From NCBI GenBank assembly GCA_014621425.1, contig JAANBB010000082.1, positions 1 to 64,000 on the forward strand: a stretch of DNA of 64,000 nucleotides, in the 5' to 3' direction. Below are positions 21,994-35,152 of the stretch, piece by piece. The notes beneath the pieces are model-generated. The model saw nothing but the letters and a program-made list of their open reading frames with translations. It was not told the origin of the DNA and made no database searches. The position numbers and the translations under genes were made by a program. Position 1 is the first letter of the stretch; every line of letters starts with the position of its first letter. Source of the stretch: Cylindrodendrum hubeiense. Lineage: Eukaryota; Ascomycota; Sordariomycetes; Hypocreales; Nectriaceae.

Positions 21994-22772
21994 GGTGCCG
22001 ACAGTGCAGGGGACGATTGCTATTCGTTCAGTACTCGGCCGTATAAAGAGAAGTCATCTGATGAAGAAACGGATGGGGAATTGACACCTCTAAAGGCATT
22101 GAAATCTGACTGAGACTCCAGGGTGTCGGTGTGCCATGTGGGTCGCCCAACGATACGGAATGAGGGAAAAAGGTGTCTTCGGAACTGAGGTTCGGAACGA
22201 GCTTTAGTAATGGGCTTTTGCAACTACGGTGCCGACCGGCAATCAGTGGCGTCTGCACGAACTTGGCCAACTCCACGAGCTGTGTGACACAAGATCCACC
22301 GATTAGCTCCCTGCGATAAGATGCGGATGATTAGTTTATTTGATGACTGATAACGTTGAATGGGGTATTCTTGGTTAGTGCTGTCTGCTTCTCTCTGGAA
22401 GTCAATTGTCGAGGGTATTTAGAGGCGCCTGGGGGTTTACGCACGACGACTTGGTGTTTGCGACGAATCTTACAGAAAAATGCAATGTCTTGGGATCGAA
22501 GTGCCCCAGATGATGCACTGTTACGTCAATCGTCACACAGCGTCGGCATTTGTCACGGAGGGGATTGCCGAACTCAGGGTTCAGGCTCCAGATTCCGCTA
22601 TCTCGACAGTGTCGGAAGTCGGAAAGGACGGTTCCGCGAATCCGACCGTGGAATGTTTCCAACTACACGAAGGCTTCACTATAGCCGGCTGCTGATGGAG
22701 TAGATAAATCGCATTGAAGCAGTCAATTTAGGTAGTCAACAAATCCAACTTTCTGTTAACCAATTCGCCAAG
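21994..22772. promoter_or_regulatory. Divergent amine oxidase / P450 reductase promoter
   Basis: 779 bp. Elements: CGGAAT 22156..22161, TTCGGAAC as a direct repeat at 22178..22185 and 22191..22198 (13-bp spacing), ATTCCG 22592..22597, TCGGAA as a tight direct repeat at 22612..22617 and 22619..22624, and TTCCG at 22632. This is the densest set of the shared element in the window. Confidence 0.55.
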
Positions 22773-25021
22773 ATGCAGCCCTCAACTTCGCTGGACGGGT
22801 TTTTTATTGCACCCGCTGTCTTACACGACATGGATTTCTTCGACCTATGCGTCCTCAGCACCGTGTTGATGGCTGTTCTGTACTATACCAAGGGAAAGTC
22901 CTTACAAGGAAAATCGGCAGATAACTCATCCACTCTTTCGGAAGCTGGCGATTCGGATTCCCCATCAAGAAGCATCGCGGCTATGCTGGAAGAGTCAAAA
23001 AAGAATTGTGTAGTATTCTACGGTTCAGAAACGGGCACTGCCGAAAACTACGCCAAGAGACTGGCAAAAGAAGGCAAATCGCGATTTGGGTTAGACACTA
23101 TTGTCATTGACCTTGAAGACTATGATTACGACGATCTGGAATCTATCCCCAGCAGCAAGATTCTCATATTCGTTCTTGCCACTGCAGGCGAAGGAGAGCC
23201 CACGAACAACGCAGCCGACTTTTACAACTTCATGACAAGCGAAGACAACAACTTTTCCAATGGACTCCAAAACATCAGCTATGTCGCATTTGGTCTGGGA
23301 AATAGCACATACGAGCACTACAACTCCATGGTCCGCAACGTAAGCCGGGCTCTGGATGACTTTGGTGCAGAGAGAATCGGCGCCGCTGGGGAGGGCGATG
23401 ATGGTGCCGGGTCAACTGAAGAGGACTTTCTTGCCTGGAAGGACCCTATGTGGGCCGTATTGGCCCAGAAGATGGGCTTAACAGAACAAGAGACGTCTTA
23501 TGAACCGACATTTTCTATTACGCCACGAAAAGATTTGACCGAAGATTCGACGGAGGTCTTCCTCGGTGAACCAAACCTAGCACATCTCAAGGGTACTGCG
23601 AGCAAGCAATCGTTCAGTGCAAGCAACCCATATATTGCATCGATATCTCGCTCGAATGAGCTTTTCAAGGGCGGTGATAGAAATTGCCTGCATATCGAGC
23701 TTGATCTTGGAGACTCTGCACTCTCCTACAGTACCGGTGATCATGTCGCAATCTGGCCGACCAATCCTGAGAACGAAGTCGATAGTCTTTTGGAGATTTT
23801 AGGGCTTTCCATGGTCAAAAACACTGTCATCGACATCAAGGCTCTCGAAAAGACTTCAAAGGTCCCAATCCCCACCCCAACAACGTACCAAACTGTTCTG
23901 CGATCTTACTTGGAAATTTGCGCCCCCGTTTCACGCCAATTCATGGCATCCATTGCGACATTCTCACCAGACGCCTCAACTAAGGCGGAGGTAACGAAAA
24001 TCGGGACTGACAAGGACTACTTCCAAGAACAAATCACAAGGACCAAATTGACAGTTGCCCAAGTTCTCAGATCAATTGGTGGAGGGGTGCATTGGACGGG
24101 GCTACCGTTTTCGGCTGTGGTTGAAGGCCTCAGCAAGTTGCAGCCGCGATATTACTCAATCTCATCTTCTTCCCTTGTCCATCCAAGGAGCATTTCTATA
24201 AGTGCAGTGGTTGAGTCTTACGATGTTATCGGAAGACCTGGACCATTGAAGGGAGTCGCCACCAACTATCTCCTCGCCCTCAAACAAAAGCAGAATGGCG
24301 ATTGCAATTCTCAAGCGACACCGACCTATAATATCGGTGGCCCCAGAGGTCAATATGGACAAATTCAAGTGCCCATCCATGTTCGTCAATCAAGCTTCAG
24401 GCTTCCATCGAATTCACAGGCACCCGTTATACTCATTGGACCCGGTACCGGTGTTGCCCCGTTCCGAGCATTTGTTCAAGAGAGGGCGCACCTAGTCAAA
24501 CAAGGGAAGAGTGTTGGTCAAACCCTTCTCTTCTTTGGATGCCGACATTCTGAACAGGATTTCATTTACGAGTCGGAGTGGCAGGTAAGTAAAGAGAGAG
24601 TAATCACGCCTCAATCTATAAACTAACAAATGTGTCTTCAATAGGAGTACAAAAAAGTCCTTGGTAACAGCTTTGACATGATAGTGGCCTTCTCAAGACA
24701 GGGCCCGAAGAAAGTCTACGTCCAAAATCTGTTGAAAGACCACGCGAAGGCTGTCAATGGGCTATTGGAATCCAATGGCCATGTTTACGTATGTGGCGAT
24801 GCAAAGTACATGGCGCGGGATGTGCAAAGCTCTTTTGTGGAAATCATCAGAGACGAAAGAGGCATTCATGAGTCTCAAAGCAGGGATATCCTGAAGGAAA
24901 TGAGAGCCTCCAGTCGTTACCAGGTAAGTAATCAAGAACGAACCGAGGCCGCCATTTCGGTACTTTGTCTCCCTAGGCCCAAATAATTTACTAATATCGT
25001 TGTTAGGAGGATATCTGGTGA
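22773..25021 (+). CDS. NADPH-cytochrome P450 reductase, divergent paralogue
   Basis: Predicted 701-aa ER flavoprotein passing electrons from NADPH through FAD and FMN to P450s. Exons 22773..24584, 24645..24923 and 25007..25021; the 15-bp last exon encodes EDIW-stop, the C-terminal Trp that stacks on FAD. An N-terminal membrane anchor (about residues 24-39) is followed by the FMN motif GSETGTAENYA (84-94), FGLGNSTYEHYN, the FAD motif RYYSISSSS, the NADPH site GPGTGVAPFRAF and the VYVCGDA segment. The FMN loop normally reads ATYGEGEP; here it is ATAGEGEP, with Ala138 replacing the conserved flavin-shielding Tyr. That and the location inside a catabolic cluster suggest a second, specialised reductase rather than the housekeeping copy. 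It is convergent with CYP51. Confidence 0.93.
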
Positions 25022-25388
25022 GAGCGCCTAAAAAGTTGAGAGGCATTAGAGTCTAGAACAGTAGGGGTGCGGTATTCATGTAAAGTACCATCGTTATGAA
25101 AATGAAAGCATTTAAATAGTATGGCAGGATAACTGAATCGGTTGTATTGAGTTTTGCCAGCGCGGTTTGCTAGTTAACCAGGTACCAAATGCAAAACAAT
25201 GAATAATTTCAGAAGGTGGCATGTTTAGGCGGTGTACTGTTTATTCTACGCCAATATAGAGAAGTAAAATGCCATCAGTATCCAGACGCAGTGAGCTTTC
25301 TAGATCAGACCGGTACTCGTCCCTCAACCCCCGCAAGGCTGATCCCCGCTCTTCCTTCTGAAACCCCAAGTAATACTGCTCAGGTGGT
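25022..25388. other. Convergent 3' region reductase/CYP51
   Basis: 367 bp between stop codons; AT-rich, presumed overlapping 3'UTRs. No gene seen. Confidence 0.5.
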
Positions 25389-28756
<3,368 letters not shown>

Positions 28757-29659
28757 CTAGTAAGAGTCTCTCTTGGACCAAGGCTCAACAGCCTCTAGCA
28801 GGCCCTTAATAGCCTCGCCATCGTCTCCAGAAACCTTCACCAGCTTGACAAATACATCGTCCCCAAGCGACTTAAAGAACAGCAGCACTCCGGCACAGAT
28901 GAAATCATCATAGCTCACCGTCTGGCCCCTGAGAAATGGGCCCCCACTCGCCTTCAACATCGCCGTCACGCCAGAGAAGCCCTTCCCAGACTCTTCCCAC
29001 GCAGCCTCTACGTCACACTCCTGATGGTACTGCTCCACCGACATGCCGATGTCCTCGGTCCTCGTCGTGCTGAAGAACGGGGTGCTCTTGTCGGAAAGCA
29101 GTCGGGTGAGAACGAGGTAGATGTAGACCGGTTGTAGAGGAGTCATTGCCACGCGCAGGTTCTGTATGAGCTGCTCGAATAGAGGGGACTTGAGCTCGAG
29201 GTGTATGGCAGGGGTCGGATAGTCCGCCTCAAGCCGAGCAGCAATCTTCTTGGAATCCATTATGTAGGTCTCGCCGTCTGCCAGGCGAATGGTCGGGCAC
29301 GTGAAGTAGGTCTCGTCTGGGAAGCTGCGAGTAGTGAGTTGTATGGAACTGTTGAACTTGACTTGCCACACATGGAAATTTTCCGCACGCGCCGCATTTG
29401 CCTCAGCATGACAATCAACCAGCTGGTAAACTTACTACTTCTCAAAGGTGGGCTTAATATCGGGGTATTCAGTCTGTCCGACATATCAGTAGGATTACAC
29501 TTCTGCGAGTAGGGTAATTGTTCATCTCACCCATTCAGTCACATAGTCAAGGCCCTTGAAATTGAGGAGGAATCGCGTCTTCCAATTGTTCCAAGACCAA
29601 CAGTGCTGTGGACCTTTGGTAGGTATATCGTACAGAACAATCGGCGAGGTACTCGACAT
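28757..29659 (-). CDS. Glutathione S-transferase-like protein
   Basis: Predicted 244-aa cytosolic protein with an N-terminal thioredoxin-like and a C-terminal helical domain. Exons 29659..29531, 29473..29436 and 29324..28757. The start MSSTSPIVLYDIP, the NNWKTRFLLNFKGLDYVTEW segment, then TEYPDIKPTFEK, CPTIRLADGETYIMDSKKIAARLE and a C-terminal QTVSYDDFICAG helix fit the fungal GST-like group that includes proteins of aromatic and secondary-metabolite pathways. The SSCSWRVR motif of zeta-class maleylacetoacetate isomerases is absent, so it should not be called maiA. It lies 1.8 kb beyond CYP51 without the cluster's promoter element. Family fair, substrate unknown. Confidence 0.78.
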
Positions 29660-30004
29660 GATTACTGTGTCATCTGAGAGTTGAAACGAATAGTATGCAG
29701 TTCAGGGCAGGGTGGGCAGCGCAGCTACAATACGGAGGAGATGCGGTGATGATAACGATTCGGAGGGGTAGGCGGGGTGAGGGGCTGGTTTTAATTAATG
29801 ACTGAGAGATATGGACACGAAACCCGAATCTGACGTAGCGACTGACTAACTCAATGTCTCCTTTCGATTACCAGGGGACAAAAGGACCCCTTGCGCTCGA
29901 CTCGGAACTATCCGACGACCTTGGCCAATCAGGGGCCACCTTCACGATGGATACAACAGCATGTTCTCTGCGAGGATTACAAGCTGTAATCTCTGCTGAA
30001 GAAG
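29660..30004. other. Short intergenic region
   Basis: 345 bp between the GST-like start and the 3' end of the DUF6594 gene. No gene or clear motif seen. Confidence 0.5.
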
Positions 30005-30998
30005 TCATTTGCCTATAAAAACGACCAAGACTGCAGCGTACCTAGAAATTATCGCCCGTTAGTTTCCCGTATTTCTGATACTCCAAATTATGAAACTGTA
30101 ACTTACGCTGCGGAGGCAACCAAGATCTCACTATTCCGAGCTTCAGTTAACGTGACCAACACGCCAGAAAAGAGAACAAGGCACGCCCCAATGACTAGCA
30201 CTGGCTTAATACCATCATTGACAAAATGTAATATCAATATAGGCACTAATAACAATAGTGCAGAAACTGTTGTAATCAACAGTCTTGCTAGCTTCTTAGG
30301 GAGATCTACAGACCAGAAACGGACCGTGTTATCTGTTTCATCTCCTAGAGCACGCCACTGGAAATATGATTAGCCTTGCATATTTGCGCACTGGAGCGTC
30401 CCTCGTGGTCTCTGTAGTAGGTTTCACCTTAGCATAGTGGCGAACAATTCTGTTCGTCAGATCATTTATTACATCGCTGTCAGTATCCGACCAAAGTGCG
30501 AGAAGATCGTCCTTTTTTTCCATCTCTATTAAAGCATCCGACTGGGGTAGAAAGTCCCACAAGTATTCGTAACCAGCTAAGCGGGTGCTAGCATAACCTA
30601 GCAATTGGTTGAGGTTTTCCGGCGAGGGTTCATCCCAGGCGCAAAGCATCTTGGAGTAAGCGTCCAGAGCTCGATCTAGACAAATGGTTATGTTAGATTC
30701 TTAAGATTTTGTTTCTATTTTTGAAATAATGGTAGAATTAGATCATCTTACTATATTTATACAAGGTTTCATCCAACTCGCTCATGTCATTCATATTTGC
30801 CTCTCGTTCCATCCTGGCTAGCTTCGCTTGCAGTGACAAAATGTTTCGGACGTTGAGATCGTAAAACCCTCGGAAAATTCCAACATTTCGCGCCGATGCC
30901 ATGAATGTGACAAGATCATTGCTTTTGCTGGCGGCAGTGGCTGAATCCATTGATAAGCTGAATAGAGGAGACCTAGTCACGGTAGGAGGGTTGTGCAC
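30005..30998 (-). CDS. DUF6594-type fungal membrane protein
   Basis: Predicted 260-aa protein of unknown function. Minus-strand exons: 30998..30752, 30675..30428, 30357..30107, 30041..30005, all in phase. The first half is helical: SNDLVTFMASARNVGIFRGFYDLNVRNILSLQAKLARME is the classic DUF6594 opening (grid-like 'FM-S-D--IFR-F--LN-RNLL-LQ-EL--LE' pattern). Near the C-terminus are hydrophobic segments (LLITTVSALLLLVPILILHF and VLVIGACLVLFSGVLVTLT), a conserved TEARNSEILVASAAYAAVLVVF block and a stop. The fold predicts a membrane-anchored helical protein; this family is greatly expanded in filamentous fungi and sometimes sits near allorecognition genes. The start at 30998 is uncertain (next ATG 30950). 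Confidence 0.8.
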
Positions 30999-31545
30999 AG
31001 CTTTATGAGATGCTTATTTCTGCTGCCCTCTCCTATCAGTGAAGGTGAAAGAGTTTAAAATGAAGAATGATGCTACATTATAGGATCTGTCCTGTCAGCC
31101 GCAAGAGGTGAATCTGCCTTATTGAAAACTGTATTTACTATCGGACATGCGCGATTTTGCCGACGTCCGTTCTGCAGATGGTCTGCAGCCACATGCGACT
31201 CTAAACCAATCAACAAGGACGAGGCTAACTAGTGTTACCTTAGAGCACAACCATCATAAAAATTAGGATTTGTTGATACAAGTGAACATTGCACAGCCTT
31301 CTTAGGCTTACCTGGAATGCAGCAACAGCTCTCGGAAATGACACGTACAGTGTTGTCAGGCTCCAAGCAAACACACCCACAGCCTTGATAGGTGTCAATA
31401 TAAATAACCTTAAGTACCGTCCCAACTTTGCGCAGTTGAGAACTCGGTATAAAGATTAACGTACCCTCTTACCAAATTCTACCACAATCCTTGCTATTAG
31501 CGAAACCAGTTCTGCATCAATCCAGTCGATCGCATTGCTTGAGCC
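30999..31545. other. Intergenic region
   Basis: 547 bp. A 61-codon minus-strand ORF (31240..31425) has hydrophobic character but no continuity or recognisable family, so no gene is called. Confidence 0.45.
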
Positions 31546-32269
31546 ATGTACCAAGAACAGATTGAAGCAAGCAGTAACGTAGCCCTGTCTGGTGCGACCC
31601 ACTTACTCTATATGTGTATAGGTGATGATTTAATAACTGACTTGGGATAAAGCAGGTGGATACAAGCGCGATATAGAGATTCATCTTGATCACAGCAGTT
31701 TCCAGGGCGCGTGCAGTGAGAGACCTGAACCACTGGGAAGATGGTCCGTCTTTGAACTTCCTAGGGCGACAACCTTACAGGCTCTATTCGAAGAATTCCG
31801 ACGTCTAATCCCTGGATTACCCGAGTGGAGCGACCTCCAAGTTATCTTGCTGCCAGGCAAAAACCTTCAACGGTACTATAATGGCAATCCACTTCTGCAG
31901 CTTGGCCAGCTTGATGCTCTCCTAAGTAAAAATCATTGTTCTATTGAAATCATGCCGAAGCTACAAGGCGGGAAGAAAGATAATGTTCAGTTTCAATATC
32001 AGGGGCTACCACCTCTCCCCCGGGGCTGGGCTGAATGGTTGCACCCGGACTCAATGCGGACATACTACCATTGCCTCGACACCCAAGAATGGACGTACAC
32101 AAGAATGTGGACATCCATGCGCCCAGATGTTCGTGAACTCTCACAGCACTGGCAAGAATGGGTCGGGCAAGTCCGCTCCGATCAGGAAGGGCGTCTATCC
32201 CAGCTCTGGTATAACACCGAGACCGGAGAGAGGTTGTACCTTCCTGTTAGGGTGATATTGGAACTTTAG
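31546..32269 (+). CDS. Small unrecognised protein with a WW-like segment
   Basis: Predicted 213-aa protein. Exon 1 (31546..31573) encodes only nine residues plus one base; a TAACTGAC branch precedes a tandem acceptor AAAG-CAG, so exon 2 begins at 31653 or 31656, both in frame and differing by one residue. The frame is then open to the stop at 32269. Residues around 125-160 (LPRGWAEWLHPDSMRTYYHC, then TQEWTYTRMW) resemble a WW domain: LP-x-GW, a loop, Y-Y-H and a second Trp. A second YNTETGERLYLP segment follows. The N-terminal half is an ELPRATTLQALFEEF-type alpha/beta region with no family I recognise. The domain call is by eye only. It lies beside, and divergent from, the DUF6594 gene. Confidence 0.55.
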
Positions 32270-32895
32270 TTAAGAGAAATGCGTAGCCATGATACAGGGG
32301 GGCTCATGCGCATTATCTGGGCATGCTGCTTAGGCCACGCAGTCTTATTCGTGACTTCCCCGCTCTACTTGGGAGGGGAGGATTTTGCGGATTGCTTCGC
32401 GTTTATTATAGGACCCCTGGTCAAGGTCTCTAGAGTATGTATTGGCGCCGAAATATTGATTGATTTTGACTTCTTTGTACGTCTAGTTTCTAAATTTGCC
32501 GCGTATCCTTCAGCCCGCCGGGTATTGCTTCAGCAGTCTCTCTATCGTAGAGCCGGCTCGGGACCTACATAGTTAGCTAAACGAGAGACCCAATCTCTCA
32601 CACTTATATCAACGACGCCGATGAAATATTATCACAATCAGTACCTTTATTCTGTTAATTATCTAACGACGTAGACTTGTTAATCTCTGCTCTTTCTGGA
32701 ATCTCCGCTAAGTCATGACTTATGTTCTTGAAGAGGCCTACTTTTGGGATTGAATACCTCTGCAAATGCATAGATCTAAGATCAAGCCCTTCATTTATGC
32801 CCCGGCGACTTACCACATCAGAGTCTCACTGTAGTTCGGTATTGTCAAGACTAAATCCATACCGCAGGGCACAACTAGGTCCACTACTTATATAA
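32270..32895. other. Intergenic region
   Basis: 626 bp. An ORF at 32279..32572 is hydrophobic but has no family resemblance and no flanking splice signals that extend it; not called. Confidence 0.45.
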
Positions 32896-34593
32896 CTAGT
32901 AGCCCGAAACATCAGGCCATGCTGTCTCAATACCCTCTTGAAGCAGTACCTTGTGAAACTTTTCAAACAATTTTTCCTTTCCCTGTACCTCATGTGGCGA
33001 GAGCCCGGTCTCCAGGCAATGTGCTGCCAACAACCCTGCTGCCTCGCCGATATTCCACTCAACAGGATGAAGCCGATAGCAGCCATTGGTGATGTGCGTG
33101 GTTCCAATATTCTTGCAGCCCGCGAGGAGATTAGAGCGCTCCAGCGGAATCAAGGCACCCAGAGGAATCTCGAATGGGCAACAAGCAACATCGATGTAAT
33201 TGTCACCACCTGTAGACGGATGCAGATCGATGCGGTACATGCCTACGCCCACGCTGTCGGGGTAATGCACTGCTCCCTTGTCACCACGGACCTCCAATGA
33301 CAGATGTTGCTCAACAATTGTAGTCACAGCCTTAATACGGCGGGATTCTCGTATGTATGGTGCCATCGCGAGCCCGTGTTCCGTGCCTGTTATGTCACCT
33401 CGGAGACGTAGCCCCGGATATCCTTTGCCTTTTCCATCGGCTCGAGGACAGTCAGTCTGTAGGTAGTACAGCATGCTGTAAGATAATGAGGCCGCGGCAC
33501 TGAGACGCACTTCTAGCTCATGTTCGGGAACGTCGATGATGGGCTTCTCAAAGTAGTCGATCATTGGCCAATTGACGAGACACACGTCAGACTGGTAGGC
33601 TCCAGGCCTAAAGTTGTCGCGAGCTGCGATGCGACGGAAAGTCCAGAGGTTCATATCTCCCCCTGACTTGCGTTGGTCTGCGTCGACTAATGCCGGGTCA
33701 TCGTTGGGGTTCGGGGTGAACTCGCGCTCGACGATCTTGAGTGTCCGTGGATGAGGCGCTTTCAGACCAAGCAATGGCGCACCCCAGAAAGCTGGGTGAT
33801 ACTTGCGCCAGTAGTCATATTGCGGGGGTTTCGGAATTGTATTGTCCTCCCCGTCAATGTGATCAACTGCAAAGCAGATGGAGACTGCCTGAGAATTCTG
33901 TGGTTGTGCCTCCTCGGGAGCACTGGGCTCCCCGGTGTCCTTCTGAGATTCGAAACCAGTTACGTAGGGAGTGTTGGTCATGGGCAACAAGTCGCCCAGC
34001 TCCGTGGCATCAATGACAAATTTGGCGTCGACGGTGAAATTCTCACCAAAGTCAAGTCGACGGAACTCCACAGCGCGAACCACCTGCTGTTCATCCATCT
34101 GACACGATACAGGCTTCGTGTGCTTCTTGATGACAAGCTGCCCATTTCCGATATAGGGCATCAGCATAGCATCGATGACAGCGACCGCAACGCGGGGCTC
34201 GTGGCATAGTTTGCTGACATGACCGGCACCTGGATTAAACTGCGGCCTTCGCCTGGCCTCTTCTGTCAGAGGGTAGTTGTCGCGATAGTATTGCCGGATT
34301 CCATCGCGCAGGCTCCGGTACGAGCGGGTGACGCCGAATTGTTCGACCCAGCAGTGCTCATCTGGAGGCACGGCCTGGCTGGTCAATTGCCCACCTAGCC
34401 ATTCGTACTCCTCGGTCAAGAAGACGCGGCGACCTCTGCGCAAACCACCAAGCGCAGCAGCGACTCCGCCTAGGCCACCGCCAACAACGAGAATGTCTGT
34501 TGAAAAGGTCCGGGGCCTGGAATTTAAATGCGCCCTCTGCCATGATGCCGCAGTGCTCGTCTCATTGATCTGAAGGTCTCCCATTCTGCTCAA
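32896..34593 (-). CDS. FAD-dependent oxidoreductase (FAD_oxidored family), intronless
   Basis: Predicted 565-aa flavoprotein in one exon. Near residue 34 is a Rossmann FAD motif (DILVVGGGLGGVAAALGGLRRG) followed by the GGQLTSQAVPPDEHCW segment, which is diagnostic of the FAD_oxidored family shared with many bacterial proteins annotated as FAD-dependent or xanthan-lyase-associated oxidoreductases. The FVIDATELGDLLP segment is the second family marker, and the C-terminal GCKNIGTTHITNG-YRLHPVEWNIGEAAG block closes the FAD site. No signal peptide. The start at 34593 could be 34584. Absence of introns in an intron-rich region and a bacterial-looking family raise the possibility of ancient transfer. 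It is divergent from a Zn2Cys6 regulator whose other neighbour is a sugar transporter, so a sugar or sugar-acid substrate is plausible (inference). Confidence 0.87.
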   Translation of the reverse strand: MSRMGDLQINETSTAASWQRAHLNSRPRTFSTDILVVGGGLGGVAAALGGLRRGRRVFLTEEYEWLGGQLTSQAVPPDEHCWVEQFGVTRSYRSLRDGIRQYYRDNYPLTEEARRRPQFNPGAGHVSKLCHEPRVAVAVIDAMLMPYIGNGQLVIKKHTKPVSCQMDEQQVVRAVEFRRLDFGENFTVDAKFVIDATELGDLLPMTNTPYVTGFESQKDTGEPSAPEEAQPQNSQAVSICFAVDHIDGEDNTIPKPPQYDYWRKYHPAFWGAPLLGLKAPHPRTLKIVEREFTPNPNDDPALVDADQRKSGGDMNLWTFRRIAARDNFRPGAYQSDVCLVNWPMIDYFEKPIIDVPEHELEVRLSAAASLSYSMLYYLQTDCPRADGKGKGYPGLRLRGDITGTEHGLAMAPYIRESRRIKAVTTIVEQHLSLEVRGDKGAVHYPDSVGVGMYRIDLHPSTGGDNYIDVACCPFEIPLGALIPLERSNLLAGCKNIGTTHITNGCYRLHPVEWNIGEAAGLLAAHCLETGLSPHEVQGKEKLFEKFHKVLLQEGIETAWPDVSGY

Positions 34594-35152
34594 TTCGTCT
34601 TGGAGAGGTGCGGGCAGTAAGATGATTGTGGAATGGATAAGAAGGAAGGCACCGCCGCTGGATAGTAGAAAACAGCGCGAAACTTGCTAGAGATGGATGA
34701 TAGGTATTGCCCTGCTTTTATTTTCCGAATGCGATTCCGCCGAGTTCGCCATCAGCCTACCATGAGCCCTTCGCCAGCATGAGGGGAGCGGCCGGCGACT
34801 TGGCGTCTTCCCGACACTCCCCGTGTCGTGTTGCATGCGTCATCCTCGAATGGACATGATCGCCGCCAGTGTCACTCAGCGTCACGCGTTGAGCTGGAGG
34901 CTTGGCACTGTCTCGGGTCTCGGCCACACGTCCCCGATCACCCCACGGGGTATCTATTAGCAGCATCTGACCCCGCGACTCCCCGAATCCTATCGCGCCT
35001 TTGACGCCTTGAACGCCTTCCATGCCAGCTGCAGCCACCCTTTGCGGTCTCGATAAGTCGTCTCGGGTACGGACGCGGATCTTCCCCGAACTCTAAGCCC
35101 ACGATTGTAACGTGTCTTATGTGCGCGTCTTGGCTTCTGGTTCTGGTCCACA
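34594..35152. promoter_or_regulatory. Divergent promoter, FAD oxidoreductase / Zn2Cys6 regulator
   Basis: 559 bp. TTCCGAAT (34723..34730) and ATTCCG (34734..34739) occur about 130 bp from the oxidoreductase start, so this element is not exclusive to the homogentisate-type cluster. No gene seen. Confidence 0.4.

Noticed and set aside
28757..29659. Reading the GST-like gene as maleylacetoacetate isomerase of the cluster
   Set aside because: The zeta-class SSCSWRVR active-site motif is absent and the promoter lacks the cluster element.
31240..31425. Minus-strand hydrophobic ORF that might be a DUF6594 tail
   Set aside because: The DUF6594 gene next to it already has its own complete C-terminus and the segment shows none of the family motif.
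32279..32572. 97-codon hydrophobic ORF
   Set aside because: No recognisable family, no splice continuity, and it lies in the 3' flank of the WW-like gene.
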